Positions 12,685 through 22,809 of a stretch of 64,000 nucleotides of DNA are shown in pieces. Location of the stretch: positions 28,878,335 through 28,942,334 of the forward strand of contig NC_088788.1 of NCBI RefSeq assembly GCF_949628265.1, read 5' to 3'. Made by a program: the position numbers and the translations under genes. The stretch is from Cloeon dipterum (taxonomy: Eukaryota; Arthropoda; Insecta; Ephemeroptera; Baetidae). Below the pieces are notes generated by a model. The model was not told the origin of the DNA and did not search any database. It saw nothing but the letters and a program-made list of their open reading frames with translations. Positions within the stretch are counted from its first letter, which is position 1; each line of letters starts with the position of its first letter.

Positions 12685-12851
12685 AAATTCTGCACAAACT
12701 GTCTCGAGGTGTTGCTGTATTTTAAATTAACTAAATTAACAAGGCTGATTTTGCACATCTCTTTACGCAGTTCATTATTGTGTCTGTATGAGTCGGTTCC
12801 ATTTTAAATGGATTCTGCAAGATAATTAACTTTTGGGAATAATTGTGTAAT

Positions 12852-12857
12852 AATAAA
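12852..12857 (+). terminator. Polyadenylation signal of the torsin-like gene
   Basis: AATAAA about 170 nt downstream of the torsin-like stop codon, in an AT-rich 3' UTR. Confidence 0.55.
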
Positions 12858-13203
12858 GTTTTGAATTGAACTTAACCAAAATAAATGGCATAAATTACTT
12901 TGTATTCTTTCAATTAAAAATATTTCACAAAAAACCTTTGAAAATTTTACTTTTTTTAAATAAATAGTGATTAAATTATTATATTGCTAATTCATTTTTA
13001 TTTCAAAAATGGTTAGGTTAACTTTGACAAACTTCAGACGAATTTTTCAGCGGTTAATCTCTTTGGGGATACATTATGATGATTAATTTTCTCTATTATT
13101 AATAAGTTGAAAACATTAGGAGTGCAATTTTTAGGTATTTAATATAGTAACTTTTGCATTTGAATGATTGCTCTAGCAGGAAGAAAATAAAATGGTGGAG
13201 AAT

Positions 13204-13320
13204 TAGATCGGAACTTGTCCTCGTTGGTTAAAGAGAGATTTGTATTATTCTCGACATGTTTCGGCTACAACTGGTGCCCTATTCATGAGATAGTTTATTT
13301 TTAATAACAAAACATTGTCA
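13204..13320 (-). repeat. Dispersed repeat with hammerhead-like core, copy 1
   Basis: On the minus strand this reads CTCATGA (13289-13283), then GGCACC-AGTT-GTAGCC, then GAAACATGTCGAG. It matches a second copy at about 46175-46300. The order CUGANGA-like core, stem-loop with an AGTT loop, GAAA, palindromic ACATGT and GUC resembles the minimal hammerhead ribozymes described in Penelope-like retroelements. The two copies also share flanks such as TGACAATGTTT and AACGAGGAC. No reverse transcriptase is seen nearby, so this is at most a short fragment. The core carries C where hammerheads have an invariant G, so activity is doubtful. Confidence 0.55.
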
Positions 13321-13443
13321 TTTTTTTGTAAAAAATTTAGAAAAGTTATTGCTAGTATTTTAAAACAGAGGACGAAGGAAAAAATGGATTATTATCATAC
13401 GCCTTAAATAATCAATATTTATTTTATCTTTACCATTTTTAAG

Positions 13444-13445
<2 letters not shown>

Positions 13446-13499
<54 letters not shown>
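13446..13499. repeat. (TA)n microsatellite
   Basis: An essentially uninterrupted run of about 27 TA units in the intergenic region between the torsin-like gene and NIP7. A fragment related to the hammerhead-like repeat follows directly. Confidence 0.95.
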
Positions 13500-13502
<3 letters not shown>

Positions 13503-13514
13503 TACTAAAAAAAT

Positions 13515-13560
13515 TAAAATCTCAACTTTAACTAACGAAGATAAATCCGATTATTTCTAC
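13515..13560 (+). repeat. Short fragment of the same dispersed repeat, copy 3
   Basis: AACTAACGAAGATAAATCCG and its flanks match the 3' half of the repeat at 46175-46300 (AACTAACGAGGACCAGTCCG) at about three bases in four, and the minus-strand copy at 13204-13320 less well. The hammerhead-like part is absent; the TA tract stands in its place. The match is short, so this call is tentative. Confidence 0.35.
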
Positions 13561-13999
13561 ACCATCAGAAATGTCTTCCTAGATCCTATGGAGTGAAAAT
13601 TTCAAATCAGTAAATGACAAACAGGATATAATTTTTAAATTTATATGAGTGAAGACGTCATGAAAAACATTTCATGCAATGCAGGGAAAGCATAGTGTAC
13701 TTGCCAATTCATATTTATTCTTGCTCTGACAATAAAAATAAATAAATGCTGCACTCTTAGGCCGAAAGAAAAAATTCCCAAAATTCTCTTCCCGCCTCAG
13801 TAGAGGGCGTGACCTGGGCGTGACGAGACTCTTTGATCATCGATCATTTTAAAGCGCAGATACAAACACACAAACAGTTTCTCTTACATGTGTTTGGTAG
13901 CGGTGGCTTTGTTTTCGTCGCATGTTAGATTCCTGAGTTGCTTGGCCTGCTAAAAGTATTTGCTTAATTTTTAATAAACTGTATATTCTCAACTGAACA

Positions 14000-14734
14000 A
14001 TGAAGATTTTAAGTGACGAGAGAACGAAAAGTGTCTTTGAAAAACTGGCAAAATTGTAAGTCGGTTGTAATTTATATTACATATTTTGTCTCAAAAACGT
14101 ATCTAACCTAAATTTTTTTGCAGCATTGGAGGCAACATCAAATTGCTGATTGACAGACCGGATGGGAAGTATTGCTTCAGAGAGCACAAGGACAGAGTTT
14201 ATTACATGTCACAAGCCATTCTGGACCTGGCCTTATCATGCAACAAAGAGCAACTAATTTGTGCTGGGACGTGCTTCGGAAAGTTTACAAAAACAAACAA
14301 GTTCAGGTTGCACATTACAGCACTAAACTATTTAGCTCCATACGCCCAGGTTATTATTATTATCTTTCATGATAAATTGTGCTGACGGTTTTTAATTTCT
14401 GGTTAATTTTAGTATAAAATCTGGCTCAAGCCGAGTGCGGAACAGCAGTTTCTGTATGGCCACCATGTGCTCAAATCGGGCATGGGTAGGATCACAGAAA
14501 ACACTCCAAAAAATCAGGGCGTAGTGATTTTTTCTATGAATGACATGCCACTGGTGAGAGAGAACATAAGACAATCTTAAAAGCGATACTAACTGCTTTT
14601 ATTGCCATTTTCAGGGCTTTGGAACGTCAGCAAAGGCGACAGCAGACTGCAAGCACGCAGACCCCATTGCAATCGTGTGCTTTAACCAAGGAGACATCGG
14701 TGAATACATTCGAAATGAGGACACTTTGATTTAA
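14000..14734 (+). CDS. NIP7: 60S ribosome subunit biogenesis protein NIP7
   Basis: Nucleolar PUA-domain protein needed for pre-rRNA processing of the large ribosomal subunit. Four exons, 14000-14055, 14124-14349, 14413-14553 and 14615-14734, give 543 nt and exactly 180 aa, the length of human NIP7. The start [19 protein letters not shown], the middle block [13 protein letters not shown] and the C-terminal PUA block ([30 protein letters not shown]) are in the family order. All introns are under 75 nt. The 3' UTR carries a long inverted repeat (14767-14878) before an AATAAA at 14926-14931. Confidence 0.97.
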
Positions 14735-14766
14735 TTCTAAAACACGTAATACAGCTGCTACTCATA

Positions 14767-14878
14767 AGCCTGTGGGTACGTGGAGCCGTTAATACTTCAA
14801 CCACAAGACTTGAAAAAAGACGAATAATTGCACTACTAAAAAACGCATTTCTGTCACGGCTCCACGTACCCACAAGCT
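14767..14878. repeat. Inverted repeat in the NIP7 3' UTR
   Basis: TGTGGGTACGTGGAGCCGT at 14771-14789 is the perfect reverse complement of 14856-14874. The arms extend to 23 bp (14767-14789 and 14856-14878) with one mismatch. The loop is 66 nt. The pair lies between the NIP7 stop codon and its polyadenylation signal, so it is probably transcribed and would fold into a strong hairpin. It could be a tiny foldback transposon, with TA near each end, or a functional RNA element. Confidence 0.85.
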
Positions 14879-14925
14879 AAAGTATTGAATGTTTATGGAG
14901 ACCCTTTCTTTCAGTACTAATGTGG

Positions 14926-14931
14926 AATAAA
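14926..14931 (+). terminator. Polyadenylation signal of NIP7
   Basis: AATAAA 192 nt after the NIP7 stop codon and 48 nt after the 3' UTR hairpin. Confidence 0.6.
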
Positions 14932-17040
14932 GTTAATTTTCCGTATAATTTTGTTAGTTAAATTTCACGTTCCATTACAAGGGTTCAGCAAATAGATTAT
15001 CCATCATATACATCAAACAAATCCCTAGCCAATTTAACCTGTTCACATTTGGTTCGAGAATATGAAGGATGGGAAGAGATGCTAAAATGCGAGAAAAATT
15101 AAAAAAGTTATTAGGTTGAATCAGATCTCTTTTCTAATTTAAGAGTCAGATGTGCAAGTCTGTACCCTTTTTGGAAGTATTGAGGGCACTGTCGAAGAGA
15201 TACATTCTTTTTATATCTGTTTTTCTTTGGTAGTAATGAAGAAATTTATTGTTATCATAGCATTCATTATTACATAACTCCAGTGAACATAATTATGTAT
15301 GCTTAATCATGACTCATCAAGGTCTCACAACCAGCCCGTCACACTGCGCCGCTCCAGCCTGCTAATTTTGGGCCACTTGACCAGCCGCCGTGAATTTGGC
15401 CCAGCCACGCCAGCCGCCGGTCTTAAAGTCGAAAAGTGCTGGAGAAAAAATTGTTTCCGGCCCTTTGGAACGTTAAGCATTATCATCTACACTCTTATAA
15501 TTTAGTCAGCCCTGACAGCCACTGACAAAAATGCTCAGCCGGCGACCCAAAGTTCAGATGTAGCTGGTTCTGTTAGCCACCGCCTAAAATTACCTCTACT
15601 TATAAAATTAAGTTCATATCTGCCTCTATAGTTGGCTTCTAAAATAGGTTTTGTTTAAGGCAGACGAGGACTCCGCAAGCAGCTTATCAAGCATATTTCT
15701 TACGTAGATTTGTAATTGGAAAAATTATGAGGGATATAGCTTATTTGAAAATTTTGGTAAGTGCTCAGCTATGCATAAGATGTTTCAGACGAGTCGTTTC
15801 AACGAACGCTGAATCAGAATTCTCTGCAGCTTATATTGTGGCTTGAAAGTTGTTTTGGAGGGAAGTAACTGCGCTCATGTAGTCTTTGGGGCCAAAACAT
15901 CCGCTGCACAAGTACGAAAGCGAATTATTTATTTTTTGGATATAACAAATCTCGCTGTCAAATTAGGCGTACCTAAATTTGGTGTAAACTGAATTGGATA
16001 TAGATAACCCTCTAGCTGCAGCTTCAGACCTAATTTAATACTGGTCTAAGGATGAAATTTTGCAATTTTTTATATTTTAGTTTTTATTTGGCTAAATTAG
16101 GTGTGCCTACCGTGAACATCAATATTTATTGCATCTAATTTAGGAGATAGTTAGTAAGTGCTAAATTTCAATTTTTTCTTCTCCAAATGACACTTAAAGC
16201 TACCCATCCTGCGTTTAAATCCGCGCAGAGCTGAGAGCTATTCAAAATAGTTTCATTTTTGTAAAGACAATTAAGTCTATATATACGATACATATTTCCT
16301 TCGTTACTGGCAATTACTTTTAATAAACGTCACATCGCGTGAATTGTTAATGTATAATTTTCAACATTTCTTCGTTGCTTTGGGACAGTTTTCACAAAAG
16401 GCTTATTTAGATTATATAATAGAGAGTAAATTTGTCACTGCGAAAATGATTGCGCTGCTTAATGCCTCAGAAATAAAATTTCAAATGATCTTAGGATAAT
16501 ATTGAATTTTTTCGTGCATGCTTAAGTCAAAATGCATCAAAAGCCAAACTGTCTAAGTTGTGCGTTATACCACGCACAATGTTCTAATCCAACAGCGGTA
16601 GCTTGCAGCTGCGGCCCCATGGTTATGATCCCACAGCACCACCCACCCAACTGCCCCGTGAGGTGAAATGCTTGCAACCGTGTGTGTGTGTGCAGCCCCT
16701 GACAAAAAGCCATTCACGAAAACCTCCTAGATGAGCATGAACACCCAGTCTCTGTTAGCATCCAAGGGTGAAGATGCTATCTATCTCAAAATATCTAAAA
16801 TGATAAAATATGATTGATCTCATGCCAGCAACAAAATGAGTTATCCCATCAGTGAATCTAATAGCTATAACTATTTGATCCATGGAATCAATATCGCCAC
16901 AGAAACAGTAGAAATTTAATTTTATAGTCACAATAAAAGTGGAAAATCCAACTTTTTCCCCTGCTAAATAGAGCGAAAATCTGAAAGATTAAGTTTATTT
17001 CTTGCGATTAAATTTTTGATCTCGCATTAATTATTTGCCT
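14932..17040. other. Gene-poor intergenic stretch
   Basis: No gene recognised. A GC-richer patch at about 15330-15580 has an open frame without homology. A short GT tract lies near 16681. Otherwise AT-rich single-copy-looking DNA. Confidence 0.4.
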
Positions 17041-17700
17041 CGCTGGAACCACCTCAAGGTCTCGGCCTTAATATGATCAAGGCCTGCGCAATGCCACGAC
17101 CTTTCCCAATGCCTTTGTTCAAGGCCAAGGCCGGCTGCGCGCGCTGGAAAGCGATAACTGAGGATCACTCAAGGCCATTTGCCTGCACACGTGCACACGT
17201 GTCAAGGAGGGATGGAAAGTTCCTTAACCTCTCGCCGCGCTTCAGAGTTGGCCTTGAACACAGCCCTATTCTTCTCCTCCTCTCCGCGCGCTGCATGCCC
17301 GTATAATAAGTAAAAGATGTGCTGGTCAGGAGTCGGGATGCGCGAGATTTTAGCTCCCAACCACCACCACCACATCATGTGCACGTGTGCTATTTGGGTT
17401 TTCGCTCGCTTTTCACCCCTCACTGCAGATTTCTGACCAGGAAATCATGCTCGACGAGGAGGTAGTCAGTGACTTGGTCCTGGCAGGGGTTGCAACACAC
17501 AGCGCGAATGAGGAAACCACACCTTTGGGGAGGGAAAAAAAACATCTCGGGGCACTGACAGCACAAAATGTGTGTAACATAACGGGACTTTAGTGAGTGG
17601 TGGTGGTGGTGGCGTGGTACGTTTCCACGGGCACGCTTGGGAAAGCTGCGCCGATATAAGACGCGGCTATATAAGAGAGGCAGCAGTTCTAAAATGAAAC
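17041..17700. promoter_or_regulatory. GC-rich candidate cis-regulatory module
   Basis: Four sites fit or nearly fit the FTZ-F1/NR5A consensus YCAAGGYCR: 17054-17061, 17077-17084, 17119-17127 and 17169-17177. Three palindromic E-boxes CACGTG lie at 17188-17193, 17196-17201 and 17382-17387. A CCA repeat near 17360 and a TGG repeat near 17597 face each other. Two TATA-like motifs (GATATAAG near 17653 and TATATAAG at 17668-17675) end the island. No convincing coding exon follows, so if this is a promoter it drives an unidentified or non-coding transcript; otherwise it could be an enhancer. Confidence 0.35.
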
Positions 17701-18010
17701 GGCAAGGGGTGAATTCATTCCAATAATAAAAAAAAAATGCTGAGCAGGGAAACTTTGATAGATTTACCATAATTAAAGCTGAATAATTAATTATTAGTAA
17801 AGTAGAATATCAATTTTGAAGAAAAAAGTTTGGACTCGCGCTACCCAGTTTGGATTATAAAGGATATCTTAAATAAAATAACAAATTTAATTTCATACCA
17901 TTTTAATTTATCTTAAATATTTTAGTGTATACTTAAGTCGTTAAGATATACCAAGATGATGTAAAATAAACTCTGTAGCACTAAATAAAACCACAAATAA
18001 ATTAAAATGC

Positions 18011-20496
18011 TTAAAGTAGCAGCAGTGCCTTTTCTTCCTCGCCACTAAATGAGGCAATCAAATCTAAAATACTAGTGTAGAGTCCAGTTGCGAATCCAGT
18101 AATGCCAAACACGAATATGACTATATTCTTCACCAGCTTCCAATTGCCCCAACCCCAGTCTTGCCAAAAGACCACAGTTTCCACAATAGCTGGGAACATA
18201 AGGCCCACGGTCGAGAGACAGACGGCCCCAATCAGGCCCATCAAAGCCGACAGGTTGGGAATCGCAATGGCGATGGCCACTGGAAACAGATGATGTTCAA
18301 TGAGTTAAATAGTAAGGAGAATTTATTAAACTAATATTACTTGTCAGCAAAACGAGAAGCACTCTGTAAATGTATTCTCCCTTTAAACCACTGATTGCCG
18401 GCGCTTTTCGCTTGAGGAAGCCGTTCAAAGACGGCCAAGTGAATTCCATGGCGCAGTAGAATTGCAAAGGGTAGGTGAGACCCACGGCAACGGAAAGCAT
18501 GATCTGTGCGATTTGGGCTGGGCTGCAAGATGAGGTTAAAAATTTATATCGAATAAACACCTAATTGGGAAAAGTTACATTTCACCCTCTGGTAAATTCA
18601 GTGAAATGCTGCCCTCCACTTTTTCGCCGTATTTCAAATAGCCCATGAAACCGACCAGAGCATAAATGCACACGATCAGGGTCATAGCTGTGTTCAGCAC
18701 TCTAAAGCAGCCGATGAAATTTCTTGGAGTTTTCATGTTATTTTCCAGGGGCATAACCTACAAGTCAATTAAAATGTATTAACTTCATTTAAAGGTCGTA
18801 TTAATTAATTTGATACGCACTACTGTGATTCCCTCGAGAGCGAAAACGGCTGTGCTGAAAAATACCGGTAGTTTGGTTATGGACATGAATGCCTCCCTCT
18901 CTTCCACGCTAGGCAAATCTTGGAAAACGTAATAGAAAACGATTCCAACCGAGGCTAAAAAGAGGACGTTGCTCAGCAGCGACAGGGGCGAGAGAATCCG
19001 CAGATTGCGAATCATGCATAACGCTATCATCACCGCAGTCACCATCAAAATGTAAAATATAATGTTGATTTCACTTCCAGTGAAAAAGTCGATGACCTGT
19101 TTGAAAACAGTTGACATTTTTATTTTTTGAATATATGACGAATGAAATCACAGCTAAAAATAACATTTTTTTATTTTGAATAAAAAAACTGAAATATAAT
19201 TACGAAAATTACAATGAGTATCCTAAAAACTATAGTTGTTTCAGCATGTAAAATAAATTTTGCAATAAATAGTGGAATCAAATAATTTATAATTAAATCG
19301 ATGGAAATACAATAATAAACGTAACTCAATACTTATATGCAATGATAAATTATCATTGGCAAACAGGGATATAAAAACACAGCTTTTTGACAGCCAGTAA
19401 GAAGCGGTCACTCTCTGTATAATATGCCAATTTGCATCCCTAACGGAAGAATATTTATTTAGGTCGGTCAAAAATTCTCTTTTAGGCTTCAAATGCGCAT
19501 ATTAATTTTCAACTGGACAATATATTAAGTAAGACTCCAGTGCAATGAATGAGGGGCACTGCGAAATCTATTTAATACTTGCTGAATTAGCAGTTAAGGT
19601 TTTTCATTACTTTTGTATAATTAGAGTTGTCTCCCTAGACCGAAACAAATAATCATGTGCCACTTTCTTATCAGTGTTCATTTTACCCACAATTTCTTAG
19701 CATGCAAACTTAAAACTTATCAATTTTATCTCTCTCTCATTAGCATACCTGTTGGAGATTTGAAGATACGAAAACGATATAAACGCAGCATGCTCCTAGG
19801 GCAACAACCACAATGAGGATTTGAATCAGTACTCTATAAAAATAAATAAAGCGTTTACATACTTCATCTTAAATATATGCGTGCAAAAATACCTGGCGAA
19901 TGTGGCTCCTTTTCGGAATTCTGGGGGCCCTTTTTTAAAAGTTTCCTCAGCGAGATCAGCAAAATCCAAAGATGGTATTCCATGCCTCCAGCAAAGCTCG
20001 TGGGCGCATTTTACCTTGAATCGGGATAATTTCAAAGAGTGAATTTATAATTATTTCAAATTTTTACCATGATATGCACGCAATGCGTGCATACAAGACC
20101 AATGACTAGGGTGCCGATTATACCAAGTCCGAGACCCGCGTTGCTGAAAGCAAATGGCATAGCCAGGACGCCCGTTCCCAGACTGCCCTTGGCCAAGTGG
20201 ATTAAGGTCTCAAGATCCCTGTAGACGGTTAGAATTATTTATTCTCAGAGCAGGTTATTACATTTTTACAAATTCTTACGTTGTGGGATGTTCAACCTCG
20301 CGCTTTAAAAAAGGATCATCTTTAGGATCTCTGATGGCTTTTGTTGATTTGACGACCTTGACAGTCAATTTTGCCCCCTTTAAATAACTGTAAATTTAAA
20401 AATATGCGGTGATTAACAGCTGCTAGATTAATGTACCAGTCAACGGTCATATACATTTGCTCAAATTAACTGGTCCTGATTTCTAAAAAAAGGCAT
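18011..20496 (-). CDS. SLC36-type proton-coupled amino acid transporter, copy A
   Basis: Multi-pass amino acid/proton symporter of the pathetic/CG1139 group. Exons: 20387-20280, 20218-20068, 20014-19893, 19833-19749, 19096-18821, 18757-18579, 18522-18341, 18279-18011; phases all agree. Family blocks are clear: EHPTTDLETLIHLAKGSLGTG, MPFAFSNAGLGLG, CVHIMVKCAHELCWR, and GFMGYLKYGEKVEGSISLNLP. The exon plan is identical to copies B and C. The first exon is tentative: 20496-20471 (MPFFRNQDQ) keeps phase and gives 465 aa, but its donor GTTAAT is weak. This is the most diverged of the three copies and has the shortest C-terminus. Plasma membrane or lysosomal location cannot be told from sequence. 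Confidence 0.9.
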
Positions 20497-22809
20497 TGGC
20501 TATTTTTCCTATTTTTATCGCAACACTTGATGTTATAAAATTTCATCCCTCCTGTTTCTCGAGAAGTGTGGGAAATTTTATAATGAAATCTCTTGAAAAT
20601 GAAGTGTCCCTCCCATTTGTGCTTTCAATGCGTCTGCAAGCTGGGGGAGCAACACGTGTGAAAGAAACCAGCAGCACCCCTGAAGTGGCGAGCCGCTCAT
20701 ATTTCACGCTGCATGCAGCTTCCTTCGAAAACAGCCCTTCGTTCCAAGGTCACACAAATTCCACGGGTTTAGACCAGCTAGACGAGTATGAAATCCGGGT
20801 AGAAAACGCCACTTAATTATTACCGTGACGAATTGTGTTCTTCCGCGTGAGCAATTTTTCTTTGTTAAATCTCAGCATGGCGCGTTTTAAGTGTGCTTCA
20901 GTGAAAACCGCGTGTCGCACTTTACAGCAGCCAATAGAGAAATTGTGCTGGTTATATCCCTAGCATTCGTGCACCCTGTGCAGAAGAAACACCTCCTACT
21001 GACACCTGCAAACCTGAGGCTACCATCTAAAATTAAGAAACTCTGGAAAATCTCTGCTCGTGGCATCTTCCTGAGATCAAGGTCACGCGAGGGAGAAAAA
21101 AATGAACCCGAGCGCGGCTTTTGTTGCTGCGTTTCTTTATAGGCCGTTATCATATTTCAATTAAAATTATTTGATCGCTACTATATGCCAACTTTTATTT
21201 GTTCCTCTTTTGTTAAAACAGTGACACGCCAGATTTTCATGAAAAAAGCAGACTTTGACTAATCATGGTTGATAATAAACTTCAGAGCAATTGAGCTAAC
21301 TATGCTTATTCAACGGTTATCTTTTGAGAGTCAAATCTGAGAGGGGTCTTTTTGAGCTAGATTATTTTACGATAGGAATTGATTTTCCGTCATGTAGTGA
21401 GTTGTGATTTTTCTTTCAAGTGGTTTGCACGCGGCATTTTTCAAGATTTGTTACTTTTGAGCACTAGGCACTAGGCAAGCAATACACAACAATCATTAAA
21501 TAGGTTTTGTTAAGATAAAAATTAAGCCAATCATGGACATGACATTTATAATTTTTGTTTCTGCAATGGAGCGCCACAATCATTAATTTAACTAATTTAA
21601 TGTAGAATGTCATATCCCCAATATAATATATTGGATGCCCGATTACTCCCATTTAAGTATTTGCGTCTTTATATCAGTGCAGCAGAGGAAGAAATCTTTT
21701 TTACAGTTTTCTGAGAGTTATATAGATAAAAATACTATTATACCATGTATCTTTGGTCAATCAGAACTGGCGTGGCCCAGATTTTCCAGATCGCAATATT
21801 TTTTCAAGATTTGCTAGTCATGGCCATCACTATATTTTCTGTAGTAATACAATGTTTATTATGAACCTAACAACAATTGTATAGATGTAAAACGTGTGTG
21901 TCGAGACGTGTGGAAAAATATCCCATTTGAAAGTGTACTGCCAGAAAATCGATTTTAAGGGAACTGGCAAAAAATGTAAAAATTGATCAATGTTTGCGTT
22001 GCACGCATATTGCGTTTAATAAATCATCGATTGATTAATGATTTAACATTTTTATGAATTTTGAAACAATACTTTTAAATTAATTTCACTTAATTTAAAT
22101 TCCTATAAAATACCAACAAGCTAGGGTATTGATTTAATTTGAAATTAAATTTCAATGTGATGGATAAAATGGAGCTGCTATTGAGAAGTAATGAGCTGAT
22201 ATGGTTTTCGTTTTTGTTATAAGAGAAATAAATATTTCACTGTGGCAGCGGCAATTGCCTCCAACAATATAGTTGCATGATTAAAATTTTTGCATCAATT
22301 GTAGACAGATTTTAGCAACGCTCATTTACTTGCAACCTCCGCTGCAACAGCAATCTCTGCTTTGCTTCATGAATTTTTAAAAGGTGCTGCAGCTAATTAT
22401 GCAGCTAATTACATTTTTTCAATTTCTAATTTTAACCAGGCAATGACCAAGTATGTATTATAAATACATAAAAATTTAAAGTCACGGTTTACCCCATTGC
22501 GAAGTTCCAATGCGGATCCTCCTTTCACCTAAGCCAACTCAACAAGTGTGGAGCTTGATGACTCCAATATATCAAATGAGATCGCCCAACAACCCTTCAT
22601 GTGCGCAATCTGACAAGCGCCATATTATCTCTCTTGACCACATCAAATATTCATAAGCAATATAAAAACCTTATCTCTTGAAAAGCGTTCCACGTGATAA
22701 TCAATCAAGTCATCATGTCGTAAATTTCTAATAAAACGCATTCCATTCTTGTTATCGGAAGTAAAAATAGTTTTCCACTTTATTTCAATGTGATAATCTC
22801 ATGTTCTGA
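20497..22809. other. Intergenic between SLC36 copies A and B
   Basis: Probable promoter of copy A near 20500-20900. Open frames around 20500-21150 on both strands have no domain and sit in a GC-richer patch. No other gene seen. Confidence 0.4.

Larger units (their letters stand above)
12858..13999. other. Intergenic, torsin-like gene to NIP7
   Basis: Contains the hammerhead-like repeat fragments and the TA tract listed separately. The last 200 bases are less AT-rich and are the likely NIP7 promoter. No coding sequence seen. Confidence 0.5.

Noticed and set aside
15299-15505. Plus-strand open frame of 68 codons
   Set aside because: Low-complexity, no homology, no promoter or splice signals.
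17073-17770. Several open frames in the GC-rich island at 17 kb
   Set aside because: Frames overlap on both strands and follow simple repeats; none has a recognisable domain.
20496-21153. Open frames of 83-106 codons on both strands upstream of SLC36 copy A
   Set aside because: No family features; one overlaps the tentative copy A start exon in antisense.
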